Shown: one piece after another, positions 31,566 to 42,257 of the stretch
Layout of the letters: each line of letters starts with the position of its first letter
How positions within the stretch are numbered: the first letter of the stretch is position 1
NCBI GenBank assembly: GCA_009785345.1
Contig: WQWL01000002.1
Coordinates: forward strand, 61,426-125,425
Source of the DNA: Oscillospiraceae bacterium
Lineage (GTDB): Bacteria > Bacillota > Clostridia > Oscillospirales > Oscillospiraceae
Direction of reading: 5' to 3'
Length of the DNA: 64,000 bases
The notes under the pieces: generated by a model
Told to the model about the DNA's origin: nothing
Database searches by the model: none
The model's input: the letters and a program-made list of their open reading frames with translations, nothing else
Made by a program: the position numbers and the translations under genes

Positions 31566-31727
31566 GGGTAGTTTGTTAGGTCTGAAGGCTTGCATAATTG
31601 CGTTGGATTTTTTGATTATCAAGGCAAAATACCGCAGGAATGCCACTGGCCTTTCAAGGGTTTTTAACGCAGATAAGCGAAACAAGACAACGTAAGTATG
31701 TAAGTTTTTAGACCTAATAGACTGCCC
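31566..31727. repeat. MITE-like long palindromic element E2 (about 162 bp)
   Basis: 40-nt terminal arms (31566-31605 / 31688-31727) with 31/40 complementarity; core homologous to 14655-14815. Confidence 0.75.
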
Positions 31728-31848
31728 CAATATAATATCATAAAAAAGCTCGCTATGCCAGTAATAATTCTCATAATTCGTATAACGATAAATGCATGTG
31801 GAAATCTATTGTGCCTATGTAGAAATTTCACAGTTAACCAATCTGTCC

Positions 31849-31917
31849 TTGCGGCCTCCGAGCCGCAATCTTGTGAATAGCAATCCATAACAATATATCC
31901 CGGGTCAAGCCCGGGAT
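31849..31917. repeat. two adjacent small palindromes, including ATCCCGGGTCAAGCCCGGGAT
   Basis: TTGCGGC-CTCCGA-GCCGCAA (31849-31868) and ATCCCGGG-TCAAG-CCCGGGAT (31897-31917). Confidence 0.7.
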
Positions 31918-31953
31918 GACGGTGTGAATGTGAATGAATAACACATTTTAACT

Positions 31954-33366
31954 TTAATTTTTTATATCCGCTACAACTGCTGCTTTGATTGCTTCTCCGA
32001 TATTTTTCACATATATGAGTTCAATACCATCAGGCGCTTGTAACTTGTTCCTCGAACTATATGGCATAATACAGGCTGTGAATCCCATCCTTGCTATTTC
32101 TGTTAGTCGCTGATTTACTTGTGATACCTGTCTTAGTTCTCCCGTTAATCCAACTTCACCAAACACGGCTATATCGCTTCGTAGAGGTTTATCCTTATAT
32201 GCGGACGCAAGTGCAAGAATTGTCGCCAAATCCGCACCCGGATCATCTATGCTAAGACCACCTATTACATTGATATATGCATCGCATCCGCCCACCCGTA
32301 ATCCTCCACGTTGTTGCAGTACTGCAAGTAACATCATTGCGCGATTGTACTCAATTCCGTTCGAGTTTCTACGCGGCATGCTTGCGCTGCTTGGTGTAAC
32401 AAGCGCTTGAATTTCTGCAAGCAGTGGTCTTGTTCCTTCAATTACACAGGTCACACAGGTGCCGGGTGTCATTGCCGGTCTCCCGGAAAGCAGCATTTCA
32501 GACGGATTCATCACTTCACTAAGTCCTGTATCTAACATCTCAAAAACGCCTATCTCGTTTGTCGAGCCAAAGCGGTTTTTCGCTGCACGTAATATTCTGT
32601 AATTGAGTGAGCGCTCACCCTCAAAATATAATACGCAATCAACCATATGCTCCAGCACCTTTGGTCCTGCAATCGCTCCTTCTTTATTCACGTGACCGAC
32701 AAGAAATACTGTTACGCCAACATCTTTTGAAAATCTTAACAGCGACATTGTACAGTCTTTGACTTGTCCGACACTACCGGGCGATGTTGTCAATTCCGGA
32801 TTATATAGTGTTTGAATAGAGTCAATAATTAAAACATCCGGCTGCAACTCTTCTGCACTTGCGAGTATCTCAGATATTTCCGTCTCTGCAAGAATAAACA
32901 CGCTGCCACCATCAACACCAAGTCGTTGTGCACGCATCTTAATTTGGCGCTCTGATTCCTCACCGGAAACATAGAGCACCTTTGTGTTTTTATTCATAAG
33001 TCCACATATTTGTAAAAGTAGCGTAGATTTACCAATTCCGGGTGCGCCGCCAACTAAACAAAGTGAGCCTACAACAGCTCCACCACCTAGTACCCTGTCC
33101 AACTCACTAAAACCAGTTGTAAAACGGATTTCCTTGGATATGTCAAGGTCTTTCAGCTCCCGAGGTGTACTTCTTGAAAGTCCGGAACTTCCACTACTTG
33201 AAGTTCCGCCCCCCACGTATTTACCTCCGGATTTTCCACCTTTGGGCTTTGTATACGATGGCTGCTCCACAAGTGTATTCCACGATCCACAGGTGGCACA
33301 CTGTCCTGACCACTTAGGAGTTTCATTGCCACAATCTGTACAAAAAAAGACCGTTTTTTGCTTCAT
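31954..33366 (-). CDS. radA: DNA repair protein RadA (Sms)
   Basis: FFCTDCGNETPKWSGQCATCGSWNT, GGAPGIGKSTLLLQ, KNRFGSTNEIGVFEM. Confidence 0.96.
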   Translation of the reverse strand: MKQKTVFFCTDCGNETPKWSGQCATCGSWNTLVEQPSYTKPKGGKSGGKYVGGGTSSSGSSGLSRSTPRELKDLDISKEIRFTTGFSELDRVLGGGAVVGSLCLVGGAPGIGKSTLLLQICGLMNKNTKVLYVSGEESERQIKMRAQRLGVDGGSVFILAETEISEILASAEELQPDVLIIDSIQTLYNPELTTSPGSVGQVKDCTMSLLRFSKDVGVTVFLVGHVNKEGAIAGPKVLEHMVDCVLYFEGERSLNYRILRAAKNRFGSTNEIGVFEMLDTGLSEVMNPSEMLLSGRPAMTPGTCVTCVIEGTRPLLAEIQALVTPSSASMPRRNSNGIEYNRAMMLLAVLQQRGGLRVGGCDAYINVIGGLSIDDPGADLATILALASAYKDKPLRSDIAVFGEVGLTGELRQVSQVNQRLTEIARMGFTACIMPYSSRNKLQAPDGIELIYVKNIGEAIKAAVVADIKN

Positions 33367-33385
33367 AGATAATGTTTCCTAACCC

Positions 33386-34162
33386 CTAACGCCGTACTAT
33401 AACCACATGTACGGCACTTGCATAGGGATTTGACATATTTACAAATCCCTCTCCCTCATAAGGATGCCATCCTAATGCAAGATCGGCTCTTCCGTGCCAA
33501 ACCGCAGTAACCAATTCACGTGGATCTTGCTCCAAAACAGTGAGTTCAATGCCGAGAACATGACCTATCGCAACTGCAACTTCAACATCCATTCCGACAA
33601 ACATATCATCAGCATTTCTGAAAGAAAATGGCGGAGAGTCCGGCGGAAACGCAACCGTTAAGTATCCCGGACGCATCTCAATGTTCTCTGGAGGCTCGTA
33701 GGCGAAGTCTCCTCTTGCAAAATACTGATACGCAAGACCCTCAAGTGTACCGTTTTCCTCAAGCTCGGCAAGTGCGTTATTTACAGCATTCAGTAAACCA
33801 ACATTTTCCATTGCAATGGCTATACGTAAATCATACTCAACCAAAGGTTCATTTAATATACGAACCCCTGATGTGTTTTCAACAAGCTCCATAGCAGTCG
33901 CTTGCTCCATGATGACAGCATCGATTACTTCAGCCCGCAGTGCTCTCATCATCTCTGACTCTGAATAAAATGCTCTCGCTGTGCCGTTTTCTCTAGCAAG
34001 GCGCAAAGACGGAGTACCAGCAAGTGCTCCAATTGTCATACCCTGAATTTCCTCAGGTGAACTAATTGCACCATCTTCGCTACAACCAACCAACACCAAA
34101 AGCATTGATATTACAAGTGTGAAATAAATTAACTTTTTCATTGTATTATTTGTCATCACCAA
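33386..34162 (-). CDS. extracellular solute-binding (SBP family 3) lipoprotein
   Basis: Lipobox LLVLVGCSE; PGYLTVAFPPDSPPFSF..DDMFVGMDVEVAVAIGHVLG. Confidence 0.8.
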   Translation of the reverse strand: MVMTNNTMKKLIYFTLVISMLLVLVGCSEDGAISSPEEIQGMTIGALAGTPSLRLARENGTARAFYSESEMMRALRAEVIDAVIMEQATAMELVENTSGVRILNEPLVEYDLRIAIAMENVGLLNAVNNALAELEENGTLEGLAYQYFARGDFAYEPPENIEMRPGYLTVAFPPDSPPFSFRNADDMFVGMDVEVAVAIGHVLGIELTVLEQDPRELVTAVWHGRADLALGWHPYEGEGFVNMSNPYASAVHVVIVRR

Positions 34163-36104
34163 AGAAACTACTCAAATCGGGAATCTCCGGAAAGTCGCTT
34201 TTTGATGGAGGGGTGTCCGAAATATATTCAGTTACTTTTTTCTCTGGCATTTTCCCATTGTTTTCACAAAAAGTCTTAAATTCCTCGCCATCCAATGTTT
34301 CATGCTCAAGCAGATACTCCGCAAGCGCGACCATAAGCTCACGATTTTCAGTAATTATCTCTTCGCAAATCTCGTTTGCGGAATCAAAAATTGCTTTTAC
34401 TTCATCATCAATTGCGGCAGCGGTTTTCTCCGAATAGCTCTTTGTTTGGGAGAAATCACGACCTATAAATACAGATTGGCTACTACTATCAAATGAAATT
34501 GGACCTATCGCATCACTCATACCATATTTCGTAACCATAGCGCGAGCCAAGGCACTTGCATGTTGGATATCTGATGCTGCTCCTGTGGATATATCATCCA
34601 AAAATATTTTCTCTGCAATCCGACCGCCGAGAGCTGAAACAATGCGCTCAAACATTTCGCTTCTAGATGTGTAATCCTTATCTTCTTGTGGGCGATATAC
34701 AGTCATTCCTCCAGCCTGTCCGCGGGGAACAATTGTAACCAAATGTACAGGGTCAACGTTCTCAAGGTTGTATGAAACAATTGCGTGACCCGCCTCGTGG
34801 TATGCAGTTATTTTGCGACTCTTTTCGGTGCATACACGACTTTTCTTCTCAGGTCCAGCAAGAACCTTGAGAGTTGCTTCTTCTACGTCAGCCATTGTTA
34901 TAACACGTTTATCCGCTCTTGCTGCTAATAAAGCTGCTTCGTTTAATAGGTTCTCTAAATCAGCACCGGTAAAACCAATTGTACCTTTTGCTATTTCTGC
35001 AAGGCTTATATCCTCACCAAGAATCTTTCCGCGTGCGTGCACTTTAAGTATCTCTTCACGTCCTTTGATATCCGGTAGACCTACATAGACTTGACGGTCA
35101 AATCTACCGGGACGTAGTAGTGCATTATCAAGAATATCTGCACGGTTTGTTGCTGCAATTATAATAACGCCTTCGTTCGTTGCAAAACCATCCATCTCAA
35201 CAAGCAGTTGGTTAAGTGTTTGCTCACGCTCATCGTGACCGCCACCCATTCCGGCCCCACGCTGGCGTCCAACTGCATCAATCTCATCAATGAATATAAT
35301 TGACGGTGCTGCTTTCTTTGCTTGATCAAATAAATCGCGTACACGGGATGCACCAACACCGACATAAAGTTCAACAAAATCGGAACCAGATATCGACAAA
35401 AACTGAACACCGGCTTCTCCTGCAACTGCTTTGGCGATTAATGTTTTACCTGTTCCCGGCGGACCTACAAGTAATACACCTTTTGGTATGCGAGCACCTA
35501 TAGTAATATACTTTTGAGGACCTTTGAGGAAGTCAACGATTTCGCTGAGTTCTTCTTTTTCCTCTTCTGCACCGGCAACATCGGCAAATGTGATTTTTTT
35601 CTTATCATCACTTGCAACGCGTGTTCTGGCTTTACCAAAACGCATTGCACCTTTATCTCCACCCATACCCGAACGATTCATCATTGCATTCCATATGAAG
35701 AAGAACACAGCGATTAAGAGCAGATACGGCAACAATGACACCCACCACGGTATTCTCATCCCCGGCGCAAAATTATAATAAAACTCCGCATTGCTGACCA
35801 TTAAGCGATCTATTTCACTGCTAAAATCTGCATAGAACAGCTCTAGGCTAAGTAAATCATGTGTAACCGTAGTGTGATTGTTGTCTCCGAAGCCACTTCT
35901 TAACTCTGCTGTAACAATGTTGTTGCGTATAGTAAATGAAATCACTTCATCATTCATGAATAAGCGACGCAGTTCTGAATATTCTACTGATGTTGACGCT
36001 GCGCCTCCGGGAGCATACATAAAGAAAAAGGCTGACAATATTATAATTGCGAGGAATATATATAAACCTATTTCTCTTGGACTTCTATTTCTTTTAGTAT
36101 TCAA
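34146..36104 (-). CDS. ftsH: ATP-dependent zinc metalloprotease FtsH
   Basis: [54 protein letters not shown]. Confidence 0.97.
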   Translation of the reverse strand: MNTKRNRSPREIGLYIFLAIIILSAFFFMYAPGGAASTSVEYSELRRLFMNDEVISFTIRNNIVTAELRSGFGDNNHTTVTHDLLSLELFYADFSSEIDRLMVSNAEFYYNFAPGMRIPWWVSLLPYLLLIAVFFFIWNAMMNRSGMGGDKGAMRFGKARTRVASDDKKKITFADVAGAEEEKEELSEIVDFLKGPQKYITIGARIPKGVLLVGPPGTGKTLIAKAVAGEAGVQFLSISGSDFVELYVGVGASRVRDLFDQAKKAAPSIIFIDEIDAVGRQRGAGMGGGHDEREQTLNQLLVEMDGFATNEGVIIIAATNRADILDNALLRPGRFDRQVYVGLPDIKGREEILKVHARGKILGEDISLAEIAKGTIGFTGADLENLLNEAALLAARADKRVITMADVEEATLKVLAGPEKKSRVCTEKSRKITAYHEAGHAIVSYNLENVDPVHLVTIVPRGQAGGMTVYRPQEDKDYTSRSEMFERIVSALGGRIAEKIFLDDISTGAASDIQHASALARAMVTKYGMSDAIGPISFDSSSQSVFIGRDFSQTKSYSEKTAAAIDDEVKAIFDSANEICEEIITENRELMVALAEYLLEHETLDGEEFKTFCENNGKMPEKKVTEYISDTPPSKSDFPEIPDLSSFFGDDK

Positions 36105-36174
36105 CGGCTGATCTCCTACCCTATTTAATGCAATAATTTGTTCTTAATCATATAAATGTAGTATGCGAAGTGTA

Positions 36175-36711
36175 TTACGAGTAAATCTCCGGTTTGAGCG
36201 ACCCCACAAATGGCAAGTTGCGGTAACGCTCGCCATAATCCAGACCATATCCGACAACGAACTCGTTTGGACATACAAAGCCCGTATACTCGGCCGTAAT
36301 CGGTAATTGACGGCGGTCGGGTTTATCAAGTAAAGTGCATAATTTTAATGATGCAGGCTTGTGCTTTGCAACGAAAGCACGTAGTGCCGTCAATGTTATT
36401 CCACTGTCGAGTATATCTTCAATAATTAAAACATTTTTTCCTTCAACGTCAAAGTCAATGTCTTTCTCTATATTGACCTTACCTGATGATACTGACGAAA
36501 ACCCATAAGATGACGCTGTAAGGAATCTGATTTCGCAATCAACATCGATATGTCTTGCCAGATCGGCAAAGAAAATAAAGCAACCTTTCAATACACCAAT
36601 AAGCAACAACGACTTTCCGGCATATTCTTTATTAAGCTCTTCTCCGAGTTCTTTTACTCGTTTTTGAATCATCTCTTCTGTAAAAATAATTTCTTTAATA
36701 TCGTTCTTCAA
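36175..36711 (-). CDS. hpt: hypoxanthine phosphoribosyltransferase
   Basis: LIGVLKGCFIFFADL, VLIIEDILDSGITLTAL, YGLDYGERYRNLPFVG. Confidence 0.95.
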   Translation of the reverse strand: MKNDIKEIIFTEEMIQKRVKELGEELNKEYAGKSLLLIGVLKGCFIFFADLARHIDVDCEIRFLTASSYGFSSVSSGKVNIEKDIDFDVEGKNVLIIEDILDSGITLTALRAFVAKHKPASLKLCTLLDKPDRRQLPITAEYTGFVCPNEFVVGYGLDYGERYRNLPFVGSLKPEIYS

Positions 36712-38078
36712 AATGACATCTCCTCAAAAATAAGCATTATTGCAGGTTCCCCGGACTCCGGTATTGCTCGTGTTCCCACGCCAATCTTGTATATACCCAG
36801 TACTCCTTCATCGTCACTAATAACCGGAATCAGGCTTCTTTTCCGGACGGGAACGCGCTTTTCAATAAACAGTTTTTTTAGTGACTTTGTACCGCGCCGT
36901 CCTTGTAATTTTATAGAATCACCTTCTAAACGCGACCTAACAGTCATTTTACCACAGATGTCAATACTTTTAAATACAAAAGTAGTTAACGTTGTGTTAA
37001 TTTCTGACTTATATATATTTATATCAAAAATTACAGTTTTACACAACATTTTTATCCCCGCTTCCGGCATTTCATATGAAATGCCATCCGCAGGAAATAT
37101 AGGTGTAAGCCCACAGTCATTATTTTTAGATTTTGCATCGAAAACTATCTGCTCATACTCCCTGTATGCAACCATTCCCGGCAACGATAACTCAGCAGAC
37201 GGGTGAATATCAGTACATAATGCCAATACATCTTTAACATGCTTATAAGATAAGTTCCCGCCGCATAGCTTTCGTATAACACGTGACGACACAGAAAAAG
37301 ACAAACTTGCAAGCTTTGCAGCATTTGCTCTTTGACCCGCACAATGATTCCGGACAAACTCATCCGCAATGCCGCTTATAAAGCTCTCATCAGCACGAAA
37401 CAACTCTGTCGCCATACTCGCAGCCTCATCAAATCGGGGATTTAGTTCTTTTATCAATGGTATAATTTTATGACGAACCTTGTTGCGTGCATAGATATCC
37501 AAACTATTCGTTGAATCATGAACATACGAAAGTTCTCTATTTGCAATAAACGCCATAACTTCATCTCTTGAAACACATAACAGTGGACGGACAATCATAT
37601 CTCTAACGATTGGTATACCGGACATCCCCTTTGACCCCGCTCCCCGGACAAGATTCATAATCATTGTTTCTGCATTATCGTTTTTATTATGAGCCGTTGC
37701 TATTTTTTTCGCACCTATGGTCTCAGCAGTACTATAAAAGAAATCATAACGCATATCCCGCGCGGCTTCCTCAATGCTTAAACCATGCGCATTTGCAAAA
37801 GCAGACACATTCCCTCTGCCTGAATAACATGGTATCTCATATTCTCTGCACACCGTCTCAACAAACACCTCATCACGATCCGATTCCTCACCACGCAACT
37901 CATGATTAAAGTGAGCAACAGCTGTTGAAAACTCAGCATCACAAGAAATTTCTCTCAAAATTTCAAGTAAGCACATCGAATCAGCGCCCCCTGATACACA
38001 CACCAGTAAAAGCCCTGATTTTGGAAGCATCTCATGCTCACTAGAATATTCAAATACTCTTTTAATTAATTCATTCAT
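36708..38078 (-). CDS. tilS: tRNA(Ile)-lysidine synthetase
   Basis: LVCVSGGADSMCLL, HFNHELRGEESDRDE. ORF track extends to 38150, but MNELIKR at 38078 is the likely start. Confidence 0.92.
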   Translation of the reverse strand: MNELIKRVFEYSSEHEMLPKSGLLLVCVSGGADSMCLLEILREISCDAEFSTAVAHFNHELRGEESDRDEVFVETVCREYEIPCYSGRGNVSAFANAHGLSIEEAARDMRYDFFYSTAETIGAKKIATAHNKNDNAETMIMNLVRGAGSKGMSGIPIVRDMIVRPLLCVSRDEVMAFIANRELSYVHDSTNSLDIYARNKVRHKIIPLIKELNPRFDEAASMATELFRADESFISGIADEFVRNHCAGQRANAAKLASLSFSVSSRVIRKLCGGNLSYKHVKDVLALCTDIHPSAELSLPGMVAYREYEQIVFDAKSKNNDCGLTPIFPADGISYEMPEAGIKMLCKTVIFDINIYKSEINTTLTTFVFKSIDICGKMTVRSRLEGDSIKLQGRRGTKSLKKLFIEKRVPVRKRSLIPVISDDEGVLGIYKIGVGTRAIPESGEPAIMLIFEEMSF

Positions 38079-39414
38079 CGTGATGTCTATCCAAGGACGA
38101 GAAACTTGTGAACTCCGGATCCCACCGGAGCTCCACTGTACCGGTCTCACCTCGACGATTTTTCAGAATTATACACTCAGCTACACCGGGTCTTTCTGTC
38201 TCCTTATTATAATAGTCATCCCTATACAGCCCCATTACAATATCGGCATCCTGCTCAATCGAGCCGGACTCACGAAGATCGCTTAATTGCGGTCTTCTCT
38301 CATCTGCTCCTCTTTTTTCATTAGCCCTGCTTAACTGCGAAAGGCAAATCAGCGGAACATTTAGCTCTTTTGCCATTACCTTCATCGTCCTACTTATTTC
38401 CGACACAACCTGCACTCTGTTTTCACCTCTGCTTCTATCAGAAGAAGCCGCGGACATTAGTTGCATATAGTCAATAACAATAAGACCGAGATTCGTTAAA
38501 CGACGGCATTGCGCATTCATTTCAGTAACTGTTAAAGACGCATCGTCATTTATCAACAACTTCGATTCACTAATCTGCTTCCCGGCTCCGGCAAGCCTTC
38601 CCCACTCATCATTATTCAGTCTACCGGTATGAAGGCGTTTACCGTCAACATAAGCTTGCCCTGCCAAAAGACGCATCGCTAATTGCTCCCGGGACATTTC
38701 CAACGAAAAAATTGCAACCTCTTTACCTGATTTCATCGCTACATGCAGAGCAATATTGAGTGCAATACTTGTTTTCCCCATACCGGGTCTTGATGCTATG
38801 AGTATCAGATCCGAGTTATTCAAACCCATGATAATTCTGTCGAGGTCTCGAAAACCTGTTGTTAAACCTGGTATTCCTGCATCGACCTTTGAGGCTTCTC
38901 TAATTTGTTTATACACATTGACCATGATTTTAGAAATTTCTTCAAGAGAAGCTCTGCTTCTGCCTTGTCGAAGCGAATACACTTTTTTCTCAGCAGCTTC
39001 AAGGATATTTAAAGCTCCATCTTCTCCGGAAATTGCCATTTCTGTAATAGACGAGCCTGCATCAGCAACACCGCGTAATAATGATTTGTCTTTGACAATC
39101 CACGCGTATTCAATTGCGTTTGCAGCCGTCGGAGTTATAAGCATTAGGTCACGTATATAGCTAGGCGTATCGTCTGTCCAGACCCCATCTTCGCGCATAC
39201 GTTCAATAACAGTAACCGGATCTATAGGCTTTGCAAAGCTGAACATCGAGAAAATTGTCTCAAAAATGTTCTTGTTTGTTGTTGAATAGAAGTCATCGGC
39301 ATTAAGCACGCCGATAATATCGCTAACACAGCGCGAATCAATCAGCATCGATCCCAACACCGCCTGCTCGGCTTCTATACTATGCGGAATTTGTCTGTGT
39401 AATAAGTCCTCCAA
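38071..39414 (-). CDS. dnaB: replicative DNA helicase DnaB
   Basis: PHSIEAEQAVLGSMLID, LILIASRPGMGKTSIALNIA, EISRTMKVMAKELNVPLICLSQLSR. Confidence 0.97.
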   Translation of the reverse strand: MEDLLHRQIPHSIEAEQAVLGSMLIDSRCVSDIIGVLNADDFYSTTNKNIFETIFSMFSFAKPIDPVTVIERMREDGVWTDDTPSYIRDLMLITPTAANAIEYAWIVKDKSLLRGVADAGSSITEMAISGEDGALNILEAAEKKVYSLRQGRSRASLEEISKIMVNVYKQIREASKVDAGIPGLTTGFRDLDRIIMGLNNSDLILIASRPGMGKTSIALNIALHVAMKSGKEVAIFSLEMSREQLAMRLLAGQAYVDGKRLHTGRLNNDEWGRLAGAGKQISESKLLINDDASLTVTEMNAQCRRLTNLGLIVIDYMQLMSAASSDRSRGENRVQVVSEISRTMKVMAKELNVPLICLSQLSRANEKRGADERRPQLSDLRESGSIEQDADIVMGLYRDDYYNKETERPGVAECIILKNRRGETGTVELRWDPEFTSFSSLDRHHDE

Positions 39415-39417
39415 AAA

Positions 39418-39873
39418 TTACTTTTTCCCTTCAATTACTAAAACATTTATAATACCCGTAATTTCAAATCCAAGTTTGCATTTAACTTCGTAATTGCCGA
39501 ATGTTTTAATCGGTTCATCTTGGACAATCTTATTTTTCTCAATTTCAACACCGTGTTGTTTTTGCAGCTCTTCAGAAATTTCTTTTGATGTAATTGAACC
39601 AAATAATTTGCCACCATCACCGCCACCCTTTGCTGATATTGTCACAAGAATATCGCCCAGTTTATCTGAAATTTCTTTCGCTTTAGCTTTGTCAGCTTCC
39701 ATTTTTCTCAACCGTGCTTTCTCTTGTTGCTTCATAACTGTTAAGTTTTCAGTTGTAGCTTGAATAGCGAGTTTTCTCGGTAACAAAAAGTTGCGCGCAT
39801 AACCATCAGAAACATTAACCAATTCGCCTTTTTTCCCCGACCCTTTAACATCTTGTTGTAAAATAACTTTCAT
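39418..39873 (-). CDS. rplI: 50S ribosomal protein L9
   Basis: [36 protein letters not shown]. Confidence 0.97.
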   Translation of the reverse strand: MKVILQQDVKGSGKKGELVNVSDGYARNFLLPRKLAIQATTENLTVMKQQEKARLRKMEADKAKAKEISDKLGDILVTISAKGGGDGGKLFGSITSKEISEELQKQHGVEIEKNKIVQDEPIKTFGNYEVKCKLGFEITGIINVLVIEGKK

Positions 39874-39984
39874 TTATTCACATTCCTTTCATTTTGCTCA
39901 GGCACAAAACAACCCATAAGTGGTCATAAAAATGTGCGTACGAGCAATGGTTTCGCGCAAGCGAGAGTCACTCACGCATATAAT

Positions 39985-40006
39985 AAGTTTGAATTTATTC
40001 AAACTT
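39985..40006 (-). terminator. candidate hairpin between gdpP and rplI
   Basis: AAGTTTGAA-TTTA-TTCAAACTT, 9-bp perfect stem beyond the gdpP stop; no strong T-tract. Confidence 0.4.
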
Positions 40007-40019
40007 TAACTCTCCATTC

Positions 40020-42002
40020 TCAGCTTAATAAATAATCATCTATTGCCTGTTGCAATTCATCTACGATTTCAGAAACTTTTTTATTCTGTACTTGCAACCC
40101 AGCCGTTGCCTGACTGCCGCCGCCACCTAGTTTCTCAAGAATTACCTGAACATTTACATTTCCAATGCTGCGCCCCGAAACAAAAACAGTACCGTTATCT
40201 TCTGCGATAACAAATGATGTATCTACACCTTTTATTCCAAGCAACTCGTCGGCAGCTTGAGCTATACTTATCCTGCAATGTCCTGATTCGCTTACTGCAA
40301 TAGCTATTGCATCTCTATATATCTTAGCTTCACGCAACAGCTCATATTTTGCAACTGCAATATCTATGTCTGTTTGCAGCATTCTCTTAACTTCAGCAGC
40401 ATCGGCTCCCGCTCTTTTGAGAAATGCTGCTGCATCAAATGTTCCGCTGCCTGTGTTTATTGTAAAACTTTTTGTGTCAAGAACAATGCCTGCAAGGAGC
40501 GCTTCCGCTTCTTCACGCAATATATCATTTCGCTCCACCAAGTACTGCATCATATCTGTTACCAATTCTGCTGCTGAAGAAGCATATGGCTCATGGAAGT
40601 TTAAAACTGCATTTTCAATGTAGTTTGACGCTCTACGATGATGGTCAATAACTGCTATACGCGTACATGATAAAAGCAATGATTCTGATTCAACTTTTTC
40701 CGGTCTGCTTGTATCTGTTACAACAAGTAACGTTTTGCTATCTGCTTGCAAAATAGCTTCTTGTGCAGATATAAAAACATTCTTATATTCCGGCAATTGC
40801 CTCATCATATCGATAAGATTATTCGCGACACTAGTTTCCAAATCGACTACAACATGTACTTGCTTACTTTTTGCACGAGCTATACAACAAACCCCTATGG
40901 CCGCGCCTATCGAGTCAAGGTCTGCAATTTTATGACCCATAACAAAGACCTTTGACGCATCATTTAGCAATTCACCAAATGCACTTGCCATAACCCTTGC
41001 TTTGACTTTTGTTTTCCTCTCGATTCGCTGTGGACGACCACCATAAAACTCGAACCCATAACTATTTCTGACAACCGCTTGATTCCCGCCTCTACTAAGC
41101 GCCATCTCGATTCCCAAGCTTGCAAAACGATAGTTTTCTTGTGGCGAACCCCCGTCTTTTCCGATGCCTATACTTAGTGTTGCCTGAATTCCTCCCGAAC
41201 CTGTGCAAGTACTGACCTGCTCAAGAACAGAAAAGTTGTCATTTATGATGGTTTCAAGGAATCTCTCCTCAAACAAAAAGAAATATCGATCCCTATCATA
41301 TCTGCATAAATACCCATCTTTATCTGCAATCCATGCGGTAATAATTTCATTTATTCTGGAACGAAGTGATGATTTTTCTGTTTCGTTTAAACCATTTACC
41401 AGTTCATCATAATTGTCAAGTACAAGCAGTGTAAAAATTAAACGAGAATCAATGTACTCATTACACATTTCTGTGTGTTCTGTAACATCAATCCAGTATG
41501 TCATTGCAACATAGTCACGTTCAGAAAGTACAATGCTTCCGTATACCATATATAGTTTGTCATTTATCTGAACAGGCTCATCCGATTCATTTTTGCCATC
41601 TAACAACCAGTCCCATGTATAACCGGGCACTATATCCGTAACACTTCGTTCAAAAAATGGTTCTTCTGTACCAGATATTGAAGCAAATAGTTCGTTTGAC
41701 CAAACTACTTCGCCTGTCTCTGTGTTGTATATAAGAACGGGTAGTGGTGTGTCACGGACTGTCAGGTCCATGCTTTCAGACATGGATTCCAGGTAACTGA
41801 GTAGTTTTTTCGTGCGATTTCTTGTGGAGAAGTGCAGATAAATAGCTGCAATAATAACTGCCAAAATTTGAGCACCTGCCAGTATTCTGCCGTGCTCACC
41901 AAGAAAAAAAGTAGAAATGGCAAATAAAATGAGCATAATAAAATAGATTCGCACATTCGATTGGAGAAATCGCGGTAGCTTTTTGCTCATAGTAATGACC
42001 AT
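40020..42002 (-). CDS. gdpP: GdpP-like cyclic-di-AMP phosphodiesterase (PAS, degenerate GGDEF, DHH/DHHA1)
   Basis: Two N-terminal TMs, VFVMGHKIADLDSIGAAIGV (DHH), VIDHHRRA, C-terminal GGGGSQATAGLQ. Confidence 0.93.
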   Translation of the reverse strand: MVITMSKKLPRFLQSNVRIYFIMLILFAISTFFLGEHGRILAGAQILAVIIAAIYLHFSTRNRTKKLLSYLESMSESMDLTVRDTPLPVLIYNTETGEVVWSNELFASISGTEEPFFERSVTDIVPGYTWDWLLDGKNESDEPVQINDKLYMVYGSIVLSERDYVAMTYWIDVTEHTEMCNEYIDSRLIFTLLVLDNYDELVNGLNETEKSSLRSRINEIITAWIADKDGYLCRYDRDRYFFLFEERFLETIINDNFSVLEQVSTCTGSGGIQATLSIGIGKDGGSPQENYRFASLGIEMALSRGGNQAVVRNSYGFEFYGGRPQRIERKTKVKARVMASAFGELLNDASKVFVMGHKIADLDSIGAAIGVCCIARAKSKQVHVVVDLETSVANNLIDMMRQLPEYKNVFISAQEAILQADSKTLLVVTDTSRPEKVESESLLLSCTRIAVIDHHRRASNYIENAVLNFHEPYASSAAELVTDMMQYLVERNDILREEAEALLAGIVLDTKSFTINTGSGTFDAAAFLKRAGADAAEVKRMLQTDIDIAVAKYELLREAKIYRDAIAIAVSESGHCRISIAQAADELLGIKGVDTSFVIAEDNGTVFVSGRSIGNVNVQVILEKLGGGGSQATAGLQVQNKKVSEIVDELQQAIDDYLLS

Positions 42003-42190
42003 TCCTTTTGTTTAATAAAAGACATTATACGCTTCGCTCTAATCGGCACTCGTTCGGTCATAGGCAAGCAAGCTTGCCTGCGACTCTCACTTCATTTGAT
42101 TATACCATATCAGAGCGTCAATACAATTAAAAAAATATACATTAGAAAAATCACCGCAAAGATTTCTGTGTATACTCTACAATTAGTGGA

Positions 42191-42220
42191 GGGGCTGTTG
42201 CATCATTTTGCAACAGCCCC
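42191..42220 (-). terminator. strong hairpin downstream of the GH16 gene
   Basis: GGGGCTGTTGCA-TCATTT-TGCAACAGCCCC perfect 12-bp stem. Confidence 0.6.
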
Positions 42221-42257
42221 TGCTCACTTACACTACTTTCTCGTCCAATAAATCTAG

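Noticed and set aside
31545-31888. 61-aa and 74-aa - strand ORFs
   Set aside because: Lie within or across palindromic element E2 and adjacent repeats; no family resemblance.
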